From positions 1 through 16,307 of the forward strand of contig JAEFAI010000040.1 in NCBI GenBank assembly GCA_016291185.1: a stretch of DNA of 16,307 nucleotides, in the 5' to 3' direction. The translations under genes were made by a program, and so were the position numbers. Every line of letters starts with the position of its first letter. Position 1 is the stretch's first letter. The notes below the pieces were generated by a model. That model ran no database searches. It saw only the letters and a list, made by a program, of their open reading frames with translations, and was not told the origin of the DNA. Shown here piece by piece: positions 1-7,500 of the stretch. Source of the DNA: Bacteroidales bacterium (GTDB taxonomy: Bacteria > Bacteroidota > Bacteroidia > Bacteroidales > UBA932).

Positions 1-737
1 ATTCTTTGTTTGAGTTTGGCGTGGTTGAAGCCGTTGGCCAGGGAGAAGCGTTGCTCTCCCACGGCTTTCCGCACCAGGAGGAGTTGGTATGAGGTTGCAT
101 CAATGCCTTGTTGGATGAGGCCTTCGTCGGCCTCGTATTCGTGCAGGAGCCGCAGCTCCGCGCGGGCGATCCATGCCAGTGGGTTGAACCAGTGGATGGT
201 GTTCACGACCGTCATCAGCAGGACATCCAGCGAGTGATGCGCGTGGATATGCTGCAGCTCGTGCCGCAGGATCGCGGGGTATTTCTCATAATCCTGCCGG
301 CTCATCACGACCTTGCGGCCCCAGCTGAAGGAGGGGACGTCGCGGTCGAGCAGCGTCAGGCGGCAGCCTTCGCAGGGCTCCGGGGAGCCGCTGCGGATGA
401 TGCGCCGCGTGCGGGCGATGGAGAGCAGCGACGCAGCCACGACGGAGGCGGCGCCGGCCAGGTAGAGCGCGAGGAGCCAGGGGAAGTGAGCCGCTGCCGC
501 TTCTTCGGCCCCGACGCCGACCATCTGTAGCTCGCCGACCTGGATGGAGCTGAAGTCCGGGACGATGACGGTGCGCAGGCGCAGCAGCGGCAGCAGGTGG
601 CAGACCACCGTGCCGACCAGCAGCACGACGCGGTTGAAGCGGAAGAGGGAAGTCTTCCGCATGATCAGCAGGTAGAAGGCGTAGAAGATGGCCAGGTACA
701 GGCTGGCACGCGCAATATAAAGGAGGGCCGGTGTCAT
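1..737 (-). CDS. M56 family (BlaR1/MecR1-like) membrane metallopeptidase, partial
   Basis: Antirepressor-type integral membrane zinc protease, expected to sense an envelope signal and inactivate the BlaI-type repressor encoded just upstream. The ATG at 737 overlaps the blaI stop by 4 bp (ATGA), so the two are translationally coupled. 245 codons are visible before the left edge. Residues 1-25 and about 37-52 are hydrophobic segments separated by LFRFNR, typical of Bacteroidota M56 proteins; a third hydrophobic segment lies near 86-106. The zinc-protease motif HELQH is at residues 159-163, with the downstream acidic ligand region HEYEAD at 199-204. The reading then continues through FSLANGFNHAKLKQR. 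The C-terminal part (in this phylum often a TonB-like or variable periplasmic domain) is outside the window. What is sensed and which genes are controlled cannot be read here; no beta-lactamase gene is visible. Family assignment is firm, specific function is inferred. Confidence 0.9.
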   Translation of the reverse strand, partial: MTPALLYIARASLYLAIFYAFYLLIMRKTSLFRFNRVVLLVGTVVCHLLPLLRLRTVIVPDFSSIQVGELQMVGVGAEEAAAAHFPWLLALYLAGAASVVAASLLSIARTRRIIRSGSPEPCEGCRLTLLDRDVPSFSWGRKVVMSRQDYEKYPAILRHELQHIHAHHSLDVLLMTVVNTIHWFNPLAWIARAELRLLHEYEADEGLIQQGIDATSYQLLLVRKAVGEQRFSLANGFNHAKLKQR

Positions 738-1099
738 TTCTGCTTGTTTTCGATGGTTGCGATCAGCGCCTTCAGCTCCTCAAGGTCCATCTTGTCGTCT
801 TCGACGAACTGGGACACGAGCATGGCGTAGGAATTGTCGTAGTAGCGCTCGACCAGGTCGCCGACCGTCGAGCCGCGGTACTCCTTTTCCGTGACGGCGG
901 GGGAGTAGCAGAAGCTGTTCGCCATGGGCTTGCGGGTCAGGAATCCCTTGTCTTCCAGGAACTTGACCTGCGTCGCTACGGTGTTATAAGAGGGCTTTGG
1001 ATCGGGGATCCGGGCCACGATGTCCCGGATGAACAGGTCGCCGTTCTGCCAGACGATCTGCATGATCTCTTCTTCTTTTGCTGTTAATTTCGGTCGCAT
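734..1099 (-). CDS. BlaI/MecI/CopY family transcriptional repressor
   Basis: A 121-residue winged-helix DNA-binding repressor, the partner of the M56 peptidase encoded downstream. The N-terminus carries the family signature LTAKEEEIMQIVWQNG (residues 5-20). It is followed by the helix-turn-helix/wing region (IVARIPDPKPSYNTVATQVKFLEDKGFL, about 28-55) and an acidic, helical C-terminal half that dimerises and contains the protease-sensitive segment in studied homologues. The longer upstream reading in this frame is antisense to the glycosyltransferase gene; the ATG at 1099 matches the normal family start and sits 19 bp after a TATATTTG promoter box. In known systems the repressor binds dyads before its own operon, so autoregulation is likely, but no clear TACA/TGTA BlaI dyad was found. 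Family call is firm; the regulon is unknown. Confidence 0.95.
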   Translation of the reverse strand: MRPKLTAKEEEIMQIVWQNGDLFIRDIVARIPDPKPSYNTVATQVKFLEDKGFLTRKPMANSFCYSPAVTEKEYRGSTVGDLVERYYDNSYAMLVSQFVEDDKMDLEELKALIATIENKQK

Positions 1100-1118
1100 G
1101 ATTTCAGTGTTTCCACGG

Positions 1119-1126
1119 CAAATATA
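1119..1126 (-). promoter_or_regulatory. Bacteroidota -7 promoter box for the blaI-M56 operon
   Basis: On the minus strand the sequence reads TATATTTG, matching the Bacteroidota sigma-ABfr -7 consensus TAnnTTTG. It lies 19 bp before the blaI ATG. The -33 position has only TTAG, a weak match to TTTG. Confidence 0.65.
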
Positions 1127-1191
1127 CAAACAATTTTTAAAACTCCTAATCTTTTTCGGAGTTTTCCTACATTTTTTCGGAAATCTGTCCA

Positions 1192-1251
1192 ACTGTGGGT
1201 ATTTTCCCCACACAGTCAGCACACTAAATCCTGCTACTGTGGGTTTTTCCC
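1192..1251. repeat. Imperfect direct repeat in the blaI/glycosyltransferase intergenic region
   Basis: The string ACTGTGGGTATTTTCCC at 1192-1208 recurs as ACTGTGGGTTTTTCCC at 1236-1251, one base shorter, with starts 44 bp apart. A related T-rich string (TTTTTCGGA) occurs twice just upstream, near 1152-1180. They lie between the two divergent promoters. They could be binding sites or plain low-complexity drift; no function can be assigned. Confidence 0.4.
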
Positions 1252-1374
1252 GGAGTCGGCAGTGCTGCCGCAAACCCGTGGCCGCCCGTGGCCTCGTGAA
1301 CGGGGGGACCGCAAGCGCAGCGCTGCGGTGGGATGAGCGAAGCGAAGGTTTGCGGTAGCAGCTGCCGACCCGGG
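1249..1374. repeat. 126-bp near-palindromic intergenic element
   Basis: Two 28-bp arms, 1249-1276 (starting CCCGGAGTCGGCAG) and 1347-1374 (ending CTGCCGACCCGGG), are reverse complements apart from one single-base bulge on each side and one mismatch. The 70-bp interior holds a tandem copy of CCCGTGGCC (1275-1293) and the 12-bp palindrome CGCAGCGCTGCG (1316-1327). The element is far more GC-rich than the A/T-rich DNA on both sides and contains no gene. It sits upstream of the promoters for blaI (leftward) and the glycosyltransferase operon (rightward), so it is not a terminator of either. It resembles a small dispersed palindromic (MITE- or REP-like) repeat; mobility is inference only. Confidence 0.6.
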
Positions 1375-1410
1375 AAGGGAGGCTGAAAAGGGGATTCCAA
1401 AATAAATGTG

Positions 1411-1418
1411 TATCTTTG
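1411..1418 (+). promoter_or_regulatory. -7 promoter box for the glycosyltransferase-esterase operon
   Basis: TATCTTTG matches TAnnTTTG exactly and lies 17 bp before the ATG of the first glycosyltransferase. No good -33 TTTG was found about 20 bp upstream. Confidence 0.65.
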
Positions 1419-1435
1419 TCAGATTTATAAACGAC

Positions 1436-2590
1436 ATGAAAGTACTTTTCGTTTGCAATAATGCATACAACAAGGGGAACGGCCTGGCCGTTTCCATTCA
1501 TAATACGATAAGGAAGCTGCGCGAGCATGGGGTGGACGCACGCCTGATGGCGATCCGCAACCTCTATGACGCGAACGGTCCCCAGCCGGACTTCCCGCTG
1601 GACCACTGGAAATTCCCCATCTTCGAGCCCATCATCTACGCCAACGGCTTCGCCTACGCGAAGATCGACAAGCAGAAGATTACCGCGGCCCTCGAGTGGG
1701 CGGACATCGTCCACATCCAGGAGGCCATGCCGCTGGAGAAAGTGGTTGTCAGGATGGCCGTCAAGATGGGGAAGACCCTCACTGCGACCTTCCACCTCTA
1801 TCCGCACAATGTCTCGGCCAACCTCGGCCTGCCCAAGCATAATTTCGTCAACTGGCCCCTCGTGCACAACTGGCGCCGCCTGGTCTTCAACCACTGCGCG
1901 GACATCCAGTGCCCCACGGCGATGGTGCGCGACTACCTGCTGAAGCAGGGCTTCACGGCCCGCCTGCACATCATTTCCAACGGCATCGACATGCCTGCGG
2001 AGCCGGTCCAGGCCACGCCCGTGCCGGCTGACGGCACCATCGACGTGCTCTGCATCGGCCGTCTGGCCAACGACAAACGCCAGGACGTCCTGCTGAAGGC
2101 CATGCGCTACAGCCGTTACGCCGACCGCATCCGCCTGGTTTTCGCCGGACGCGGCCCCAAAGAACAGAAATACAAGAAGATGGCCGACCGCCTGCTCAAG
2201 CAGGGCGTCCTGAAAGTTCCCGCCACCTTCGGCTTCTACACGCACGAAGAGCTGCACGAACTTGCCCGCAAGTCCTATCTCTATATCCACTGTGCCGAGA
2301 TTGAAGTCGAGGGCCTGTCCTGCCTCGAGGCCGTCCGCGAGGGCATCGTGCCTATCATCGCCGAAGGCTGGCTGATCGGCACCTCCACCTTTGCCCTCTG
2401 CCCGGAGAGCCTCTATCCCGTCTTCGACAGCAAGGCCCTGGCCGAGCGCATCGACTGGTGGATCGAGCATCCCGAGAAGCGCAACGAGATGGCGCAGCGC
2501 TACGCCGACTCCGCCCGCAATTACGATAATAATAAAACCCTCGAGTCGCTGATCGGCATGTTCCGCCAGGCGCTGGGGGAGAAAGCCTGA
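1436..2590 (+). CDS. GT4-type glycosyltransferase (first of a tandem pair)
   Basis: A 384-residue retaining glycosyltransferase of the GT-B fold, GT4/GT1 superfamily, predicted cytoplasmic or membrane-associated. It starts MKVLFVCNN with a glycine-containing loop (YNKGNGLAVS, residues 11-20) typical of the acceptor-side Rossmann domain. The C-terminal nucleotide-sugar domain begins near DVLCIGRLANDKRQD (203-217), continues through RLVFAGRG (233-240), and carries the E-x7-E element at Glu290 and Glu298 within EIEVEGLSCLEA. No transmembrane segment is seen. An in-frame ATG at 1406 precedes the promoter box, so the ATG at 1436, which matches the start of the paralogue, is chosen. The downstream paralogue begins 8 bp after the stop. 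Substrate and acceptor are unknown; the family is used in lipopolysaccharide, capsule, exopolysaccharide and glycolipid synthesis. Confidence 0.9.
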   Translation: MKVLFVCNNAYNKGNGLAVSIHNTIRKLREHGVDARLMAIRNLYDANGPQPDFPLDHWKFPIFEPIIYANGFAYAKIDKQKITAALEWADIVHIQEAMPLEKVVVRMAVKMGKTLTATFHLYPHNVSANLGLPKHNFVNWPLVHNWRRLVFNHCADIQCPTAMVRDYLLKQGFTARLHIISNGIDMPAEPVQATPVPADGTIDVLCIGRLANDKRQDVLLKAMRYSRYADRIRLVFAGRGPKEQKYKKMADRLLKQGVLKVPATFGFYTHEELHELARKSYLYIHCAEIEVEGLSCLEAVREGIVPIIAEGWLIGTSTFALCPESLYPVFDSKALAERIDWWIEHPEKRNEMAQRYADSARNYDNNKTLESLIGMFRQALGEKA

Positions 2591-2598
2591 CGCGAGCG

Positions 2599-3750
2599 AT
2601 GAAAGTCCTGTTTGTCTGCAACAACGTTTATCATAAGGGCAACGGTCAGAGCGTGGCCGTCAAGGCAACCATGGCCGCGCTGCGCGAGCATGGCGTGGAC
2701 GTGCGCCTGATGTCGATCGCTAACCCGGACCCCAACGGCCCGCAGCCCGAATACCCGCTGGAGCATTGGAAATTCCCCCTCTTCGAGCCCATCATCTACG
2801 CCAATGGCCTGGCTTATGCCAAAATTGACAAAGAGAAGATCCGCGAAGCCGTCGAATGGGCGGACATCGTCCACATTCAGGAAGGCCTGTTCCTGCAGGG
2901 CGCAGCCCTGAACGAGGCTCGCAGGACGGGGAAGGTCCTGACCGCGACCTACCACGTCTTCGCGCAGAATTTCAACGCCAACCTCGGCTTCTCCAAGAAC
3001 AGCCCTGTCAACTGGCCGATGATGTACCTGTGGCGCCGCTTCGTCTTTGACCCCTGCTCCGACATCCAGTGCCCGACGCCCGCCGTGCGCGACCAACTGG
3101 CGAAAGAAGGCTACAAGTCGCGCCTGCACGTCATCTCGAACGGCATCGCCATCCCGGAGGAGCCCGTGAAGGCTGCATACGTGCCGGCCGAAGGGACGAT
3201 CGACCTGCTCTGCGTCGGCCGCCTGTCCAAGGAGAAATCGCAGGACACGCTCCTGAACGCCATGCGCTACAGCCGCTACGCGAACCGCATCCGCCTGGTG
3301 TTCGCCGGCCGCGGCACTAAAGAGAAGAAATACCGTAAGATGGCGGACCGCCTCCTCGCGGAGGGGATTCTGAAAACGCCCCCTACCTTTGGCTTCTATA
3401 CGCACGAAGAGCTGCACGAGCTGGCCCGCAAGTCCTATCTCTACATCCACTGCGCGTGGGTGGAGGTCGAAGGACTTTCCTGCCTGGAAGCCGTGCGCGA
3501 GGGCGCCGTGCCTGTGATCGCGGAAGGGGATATGATCGGCACATCTGTGTTCGCCCTTTGCCCGCAGAGCCTGTATCCCGTCTATGACAGCAAGGCCCTG
3601 GCCGAGCGTATCGACTGGTGGATCGAGCATCCCGAGCAGCGCAACGAGATGGCGCAGCGCTATGCCGACTCCGCCCGCAACTACGATATCAACAAATCTG
3701 CCGAGGCGCTGGTCGCGATGTTTGAGCAGGCCCTTGGCTCGAAAGCATGA
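2599..3750 (+). CDS. GT4-type glycosyltransferase (second of a tandem pair)
   Basis: A 383-residue paralogue of the preceding gene, colinear with it apart from a one-residue gap near position 43. The same features occur: MKVLFVCNN start, glycine loop YHKGNGQSVA (11-20), LLCVGRLSKEKSQD (203-216), RLVFAGRG (232-239) and E-x7-E at Glu289/Glu297. The C-terminal donor-binding domains of the two are nearly identical. The N-terminal acceptor domains differ more, for example at 95-137, where GLFLQGAALNEARRT replaces AMPLEKVVVRMAVKM. This suggests the same sugar donor but different acceptors, so the two enzymes might add successive sugars. Its stop overlaps the start of the esterase gene (ATGA). Donor and acceptor cannot be identified from sequence. 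Confidence 0.9.
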   Translation: MKVLFVCNNVYHKGNGQSVAVKATMAALREHGVDVRLMSIANPDPNGPQPEYPLEHWKFPLFEPIIYANGLAYAKIDKEKIREAVEWADIVHIQEGLFLQGAALNEARRTGKVLTATYHVFAQNFNANLGFSKNSPVNWPMMYLWRRFVFDPCSDIQCPTPAVRDQLAKEGYKSRLHVISNGIAIPEEPVKAAYVPAEGTIDLLCVGRLSKEKSQDTLLNAMRYSRYANRIRLVFAGRGTKEKKYRKMADRLLAEGILKTPPTFGFYTHEELHELARKSYLYIHCAWVEVEGLSCLEAVREGAVPVIAEGDMIGTSVFALCPQSLYPVYDSKALAERIDWWIEHPEQRNEMAQRYADSARNYDINKSAEALVAMFEQALGSKA

Positions 3751-4625
3751 TGAAACGATTTTTCTTATACCTGATACTTGCAGTCGTACTTTGCGCCTGC
3801 GGCACCGCGGCGCGTTATGGCCGCGGCCCGGAGAACAGCGTTCTGGAGGCCCTTCCCGGCGAGGGCATCGTCGAGGCCGTGTATTACCCCAGCAGCGAGC
3901 CGCACCTGACGCAGCGGCGCATGCTGGTCTATCTGCCGAAAGATTATTATAAGGACACGCTCAAGCGCTATCCGGTCCTGTACCTCTTCCACGGTGCCCG
4001 CGGCAACGAGAAGACCTGGGTGGACAGCGCCGACGTCTTCCACCGCTTGGACTCCTTGCGGCACGAAGGGCTTGCCAAGGATTTCATCCTCGTGATGCCC
4101 AACATGAACCGCTACGCCAACGACAAGCAGTTCAACAATGGTCGTTGCCTGCGCGCCCTCGAGGCTTTCTGGACGCAGACCGGCGAGCCGGAGCGCTACT
4201 TCCGCCACGACGTGGTGGGCTTTGTGGATCGCCGCTACCGGACCATTCCGACCAAGGCCGGCCGCGCGATCGCGGGCATGTCCAACGGCGGCCTGCAGGC
4301 GGTCTATCTGTCGGCGAACAACCCGCAAACGTATGACTATGTGGGCCTGATGTCTCCCTACACCCAGGCGACCATGGCGGCCAAGTACCACCGGGATGTC
4401 TATAAGGGCCTGGCGTGGAAGCTGGGGGAGCAGTTCGCCATCCCGCCGAAGGAGTACGTCATCTACATCGGCAAGACGGATTTCTTCCACCCTCACATCG
4501 AGTTCTACCGCAAGCGCCTGACCCGGCACGGCTATCCGCACGAGTTCGTCCTGACCGAAGGCGGCCACGAGTGGTATAACTGGATCGCCTACTACGAGGA
4601 CTTCTGCAAGCGGATCTTCCAGTAG
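3747..4625 (+). CDS. Putative lipoprotein esterase of the alpha/beta-hydrolase (esterase D) family
   Basis: A 292-residue serine hydrolase related to the Esterase_D family (pfam00756: enterochelin, feruloyl and S-formylglutathione esterases, antigen 85). The N-terminus (MMKRFFLYLILAVVLCAC) is a lipoprotein signal with lipid Cys18, so the enzyme probably acts in the periplasm or at the cell surface. Visible landmarks are YPVLYLFHGARGN (75-87, oxyanion-hole strand), nucleophile elbow GMSNG with Ser179, likely acid Asp245 in IGKTDFF, and His274 in EGGHEW. The start overlaps the stop of the second glycosyltransferase by 4 bp; a second ATG follows directly at 3750. Being coupled to two glycosyltransferases, it may remove or transfer an acyl group on the same glycan or glycolipid; this is inference. 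Its stop touches the tex stop with no intervening base. Confidence 0.85.
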   Translation: MMKRFFLYLILAVVLCACGTAARYGRGPENSVLEALPGEGIVEAVYYPSSEPHLTQRRMLVYLPKDYYKDTLKRYPVLYLFHGARGNEKTWVDSADVFHRLDSLRHEGLAKDFILVMPNMNRYANDKQFNNGRCLRALEAFWTQTGEPERYFRHDVVGFVDRRYRTIPTKAGRAIAGMSNGGLQAVYLSANNPQTYDYVGLMSPYTQATMAAKYHRDVYKGLAWKLGEQFAIPPKEYVIYIGKTDFFHPHIEFYRKRLTRHGYPHEFVLTEGGHEWYNWIAYYEDFCKRIFQ

Positions 4626-6761
4626 TTATTTCAGTAATCTGAGGGAAATGCGGCCGCGGTCGAGATCGACGGCGGTCACCGCTACGCGTACCTGCTGGTG
4701 CAGCTTCACGACCTTGGTCGGGTCGATTCCGCGCGGACCCATCTGCGAGACGTGCACGAGGCCGTTGTCGTGGATGCCGATATCCACGAACGCGCCGAAA
4801 TTGGTGATGTTCGTCACGATCCCCGGCAGCTCCATGCCGACCACGAGGTCCTCGATGCCGTGGATGTCCTCGGCGAAGGCGAACTCGGAGGCCTGTTCGC
4901 GCGGGTCAAGACCCGGCTTGGCGAGCTCCTTGAGAATGTCGTTCACGGTCGGAAGACCGGCCTTTTCCGTGACAAAGTCTTTGGCCTGGATTTTCGCGCA
5001 CAGTTCGGCGTTTCCGACCAGCTCTTTCGTTCTGACGCCCAGTGATTGGGCCATCTTGTCCACGATGCCGTACGACTCGGGGTGCACGGCGGAGCCATCC
5101 AACGGATTCTCCGCCCCGCGGATGCGCAGGAAGCCCGCGCACTGCTCGTAGGCCTTCGGCCCGAGGCGCGGCACCTGCTTGAGCTCGGCGCGGCTGCGGA
5201 AGCCGCCGTTCTCCGCCCGGTAGGCGATGATGTTCTCCGCCAGGGCGGGGCCGATGCCGGCCACGTAGGCGAGCAGGTAAGGGGAGGCGGTATTGAGGTT
5301 GACGCCCACGGCGTTGACGCAGCTCTCGACCGTGTTGTCAAGCTGCTCCTTGAGGAGCGTCTGGTCCACGTCGTGCTGATACTGTCCGATGCCGAGGTTC
5401 TTGGGATCGATCTTCACGAGCTCCGCGAGCGGATCCATCAGGCGGCGGCCGATCGACACGGCGCCGCGCACGGTCACGTCCTCGTCGGGGAACTCCTGCC
5501 GCGCGATTTCAGAGGCGCTGTAGATGGAAGCGCCGTCCTCGCTCACCGTCCAGACTTTACAGCCTTCCGGCAGCTGGACTCGCCGCATGAAATCCTCCGT
5601 CTCGCGGGAGGCCGTTCCGTTGCCGATGGCGACGGCCTGGATGCCGTATTTGCTGAGCATATCCTGCACGGCCATGATGGCCTTGACCTTCTCGTTCTGC
5701 GGGGGATGCGGGTAGATGATTGTATGGTAGAGCAGGCCGCCCTGCTCGTCCAGACAGGCGATTTTGCAGCCGTTGCGGAAGCCCGGGTCGATGGCCATGG
5801 TGCGCTTCTGCCCCACGGGGGCGGAGAGCAGCAGCTGGCGGAGGTTCTCGCCGAACACGCGGATGCTCTCGCGGTCGGCCTTCTCCTTGGCTTCGCGCAG
5901 CACCTCTCCGCTGATGGACGGCTCCAGCAGGCGCTTGAAGGCGTCGGAGACGGCCTCCTTGACCTGGTCGGCCGTCGGCCCGGCGGGGTAGCCGTGCTCC
6001 TGGCAGTGGTCGTAATAAATCTTGGCGTCGCACTTCTCCGCGTCCGCGTCGATGCTGATATTGAGGAAACCCTCGTTCTGTGCGCGCAGGATGGCGAGCA
6101 GATTGTGCGAGGGGATGCGGTCCAACGGCATCTTGAAATCGAAATAGCTGCGGTACTTCGCCGCCTCGGCGCTGTCGCGGCCGGCCTTCGTGACCGTTGC
6201 GACCACCCGCCTGCGGCGGAAGATGGCGCGCAGGTTCTCGCGGATCGGCGCCGTCTCGCTGAGGCGCTCAGCGACGATGTCGCGCGCTCCCGCAAGGGCC
6301 GTCTCCACGTCAGAAACCTTGTCGCCCACGAACTTGCGGGCATCCGCCTCGGGATTACGCGTTTTGCCGTTCCAGAGCAGGTCCGCGAGGGGCTCGAGAC
6401 CCAGCTCGCGCGCCGCCGTGGCGCGGGTGCGGCGCTTGGGCCGCCAGGGGAGGTAGAGGTCTTCCAGCTCGGTGCCGGAGACGCATTTCTCGATTTTCTC
6501 GCGCAGCTCATCCGTAAGGGCGCCTGCCTCGCCGATGACCTTGAGGATGGTCTCCTTGCGCTTCTCCATCTCGGCGAAGACGTCCGCCCAGTGGCGCACT
6601 TCGGCCACCTCGGCGTCGTCCATGCCGCCGGTTTTCTCCTTGCGGTAGCGGCTGATGAAGGGGATGGTGTCGCCGTCTTCGAAGAGCTCGGCGCAATTCT
6701 CGACCTGCCAGTCTTTGAGATTCAGCAGGCCGGCGATATGCTTGATGTAGATTTCTTTCAT
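4626..6761 (-). CDS. tex: Tex family RNA-binding transcription accessory protein
   Basis: A 711-residue Tex/YhgF protein, a conserved cytoplasmic nucleic-acid-binding protein related to eukaryotic Spt6 and linked to transcription and toxin-gene expression in other bacteria. The domain order is complete: N-terminal helical Tex region (IPFISRYRKEKTGGMDD, 33-49; LEDLYLPWRPKRRTRA, 99-114), YqgF/RNase H-like domain (MAIDPGFRNGCKIACLD, 322-338, through about 450), helix-hairpin-helix region (NTASPYLLAYVAGIGPALAENI, 490-511, and VPRLGPKAYEQCAGF), and a C-terminal S1 domain (PGIVTNITNFGAFVDIG, 646-662, with GLVHVSQM). Its length is a little under the usual 720-780. The ATG at 6761 overlaps the stop of the upstream GT2 gene by 4 bp, so the two are cotranscribed and translationally coupled. 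Confidence 0.97.
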   Translation of the reverse strand: MKEIYIKHIAGLLNLKDWQVENCAELFEDGDTIPFISRYRKEKTGGMDDAEVAEVRHWADVFAEMEKRKETILKVIGEAGALTDELREKIEKCVSGTELEDLYLPWRPKRRTRATAARELGLEPLADLLWNGKTRNPEADARKFVGDKVSDVETALAGARDIVAERLSETAPIRENLRAIFRRRRVVATVTKAGRDSAEAAKYRSYFDFKMPLDRIPSHNLLAILRAQNEGFLNISIDADAEKCDAKIYYDHCQEHGYPAGPTADQVKEAVSDAFKRLLEPSISGEVLREAKEKADRESIRVFGENLRQLLLSAPVGQKRTMAIDPGFRNGCKIACLDEQGGLLYHTIIYPHPPQNEKVKAIMAVQDMLSKYGIQAVAIGNGTASRETEDFMRRVQLPEGCKVWTVSEDGASIYSASEIARQEFPDEDVTVRGAVSIGRRLMDPLAELVKIDPKNLGIGQYQHDVDQTLLKEQLDNTVESCVNAVGVNLNTASPYLLAYVAGIGPALAENIIAYRAENGGFRSRAELKQVPRLGPKAYEQCAGFLRIRGAENPLDGSAVHPESYGIVDKMAQSLGVRTKELVGNAELCAKIQAKDFVTEKAGLPTVNDILKELAKPGLDPREQASEFAFAEDIHGIEDLVVGMELPGIVTNITNFGAFVDIGIHDNGLVHVSQMGPRGIDPTKVVKLHQQVRVAVTAVDLDRGRISLRLLK

Positions 6762-7486
6762 CGCTGTGCGGGACGGAGTTTGCGGAAGCGCAGGCCCAGC
6801 ACGCCCCAGAAGGCTTCACCGAAGATGCTGCCGGACATTTTCGAGGTGCCCTCCTGGCGGTTCACGAAGATCACGGAGACTTCCTTGATCTTGAAGCCCA
6901 GCTTCTTGGCCGTGTACTTCAGCTCGATCTGGAAGCCGTAGCCTTTCATCTTCACGGCGTCCAGGTCGATGGTCTCCAGGACCTTGCGGGAGTAGCAGAC
7001 GAAGCCGGCCGTGCTGTCGTAGATGCGCACGCCCAGGGCGGCACGCACGTACAGCGAGGCGCAGTAGGACATCATGATGCGGCCCAGCGGCCAGTTGACG
7101 ACGTTGATGCCGTCGCAGTAGCGCGAGCCGATGGACATGTCGGCGCCGCTCTTCGTACAAGCTTCCAGCAGGCGCGGGAGGTCGGCGGGGTTGTGGGAAA
7201 AGTCGGCGTCCATCTCGAAAACATAGTCGTAGTCGCGCTCCAGGGCCCATTTAAAGCCGGCCACGTAGGCCGTGCCGAGGCCCAGCTTACCGCTGCGCTC
7301 CACGAGGTGGAGCCGCTCCGGATATGCTTTCTGGAGCCCCTTGACCACGTCGGCGGTCCCGTCGGGGGAGCCGTCGTCAATCACGAGGATCTGGTATTCG
7401 CCTTCGAGCGCGAACACCGCCTGGATGATCTTGGCGATGTTCTCGATCTCGTTGTATGTCGGGATAATGACGAGTTTCTTTTCCAT
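6758..7486 (-). CDS. GT2 polyprenol-phosphate mannosyltransferase-like (DPM1-type) glycosyltransferase
   Basis: A 242-residue family 2 glycosyltransferase most like polyprenol (dolichol) monophosphomannose synthases, which load a sugar from a nucleotide donor onto a lipid carrier at the inner face of the membrane. Motifs seen: IPTYNE (8-13), DDGSPDGT (37-44), metal-binding DAD (93-95) in EMDADFSHNP, GSRY (120-123), and RQEGTSKMSGSI (210-221), typical of the DPM subgroup. There is no C-terminal membrane domain, as in short DPM1-type enzymes. The ATG at 7486 is chosen. An in-frame TTG at 7495 lies inside a TATATTTG promoter box and would add only three residues. The gene lies 21 bp after the TolC-like gene and overlaps tex by 4 bp. 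It may supply a lipid-linked sugar for envelope glycans or protein O-glycosylation; the substrate is not determined. Confidence 0.9.
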   Translation of the reverse strand: MEKKLVIIPTYNEIENIAKIIQAVFALEGEYQILVIDDGSPDGTADVVKGLQKAYPERLHLVERSGKLGLGTAYVAGFKWALERDYDYVFEMDADFSHNPADLPRLLEACTKSGADMSIGSRYCDGINVVNWPLGRIMMSYCASLYVRAALGVRIYDSTAGFVCYSRKVLETIDLDAVKMKGYGFQIELKYTAKKLGFKIKEVSVIFVNRQEGTSKMSGSIFGEAFWGVLGLRFRKLRPAQR

Positions 7487-7492
7487 ATCCGA

Positions 7493-7500
7493 CAAATATA
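7493..7500 (-). promoter_or_regulatory. Internal -7 promoter box directly before the GT2 gene
   Basis: The minus strand reads TATATTTG in the 21-bp gap after the TolC-like gene, only 6 bp before the GT2 ATG. The expected transcription start would fall at or next to the start codon. No good -33 TTTG is present, so activity is uncertain. Confidence 0.5.

Noticed and set aside
1100..1200. A BlaI operator dyad (TACA...TGTA)
   Set aside because: Only isolated TACA-like strings were seen near the promoter; no symmetric site could be supported.
1193..1215. Hairpin CTGTGGG...CCCCACACAG as a terminator
   Set aside because: The arms pair only with a two-base bulge, there is no following T run, and no gene ends there.
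1100..2470. N-terminal extension of the BlaI frame to 578 codons
   Set aside because: Antisense to the glycosyltransferase gene; the true repressor starts at 1099, matching family length and the promoter.
2521..3630. A 369-codon minus-strand open frame
   Set aside because: Antisense to the second glycosyltransferase. It resembles the upstream antisense frame only because the two glycosyltransferase genes are paralogues.
5046..6941. A 631-codon plus-strand open frame
   Set aside because: Antisense to tex and the GT2 3' end; no motifs, biased composition.
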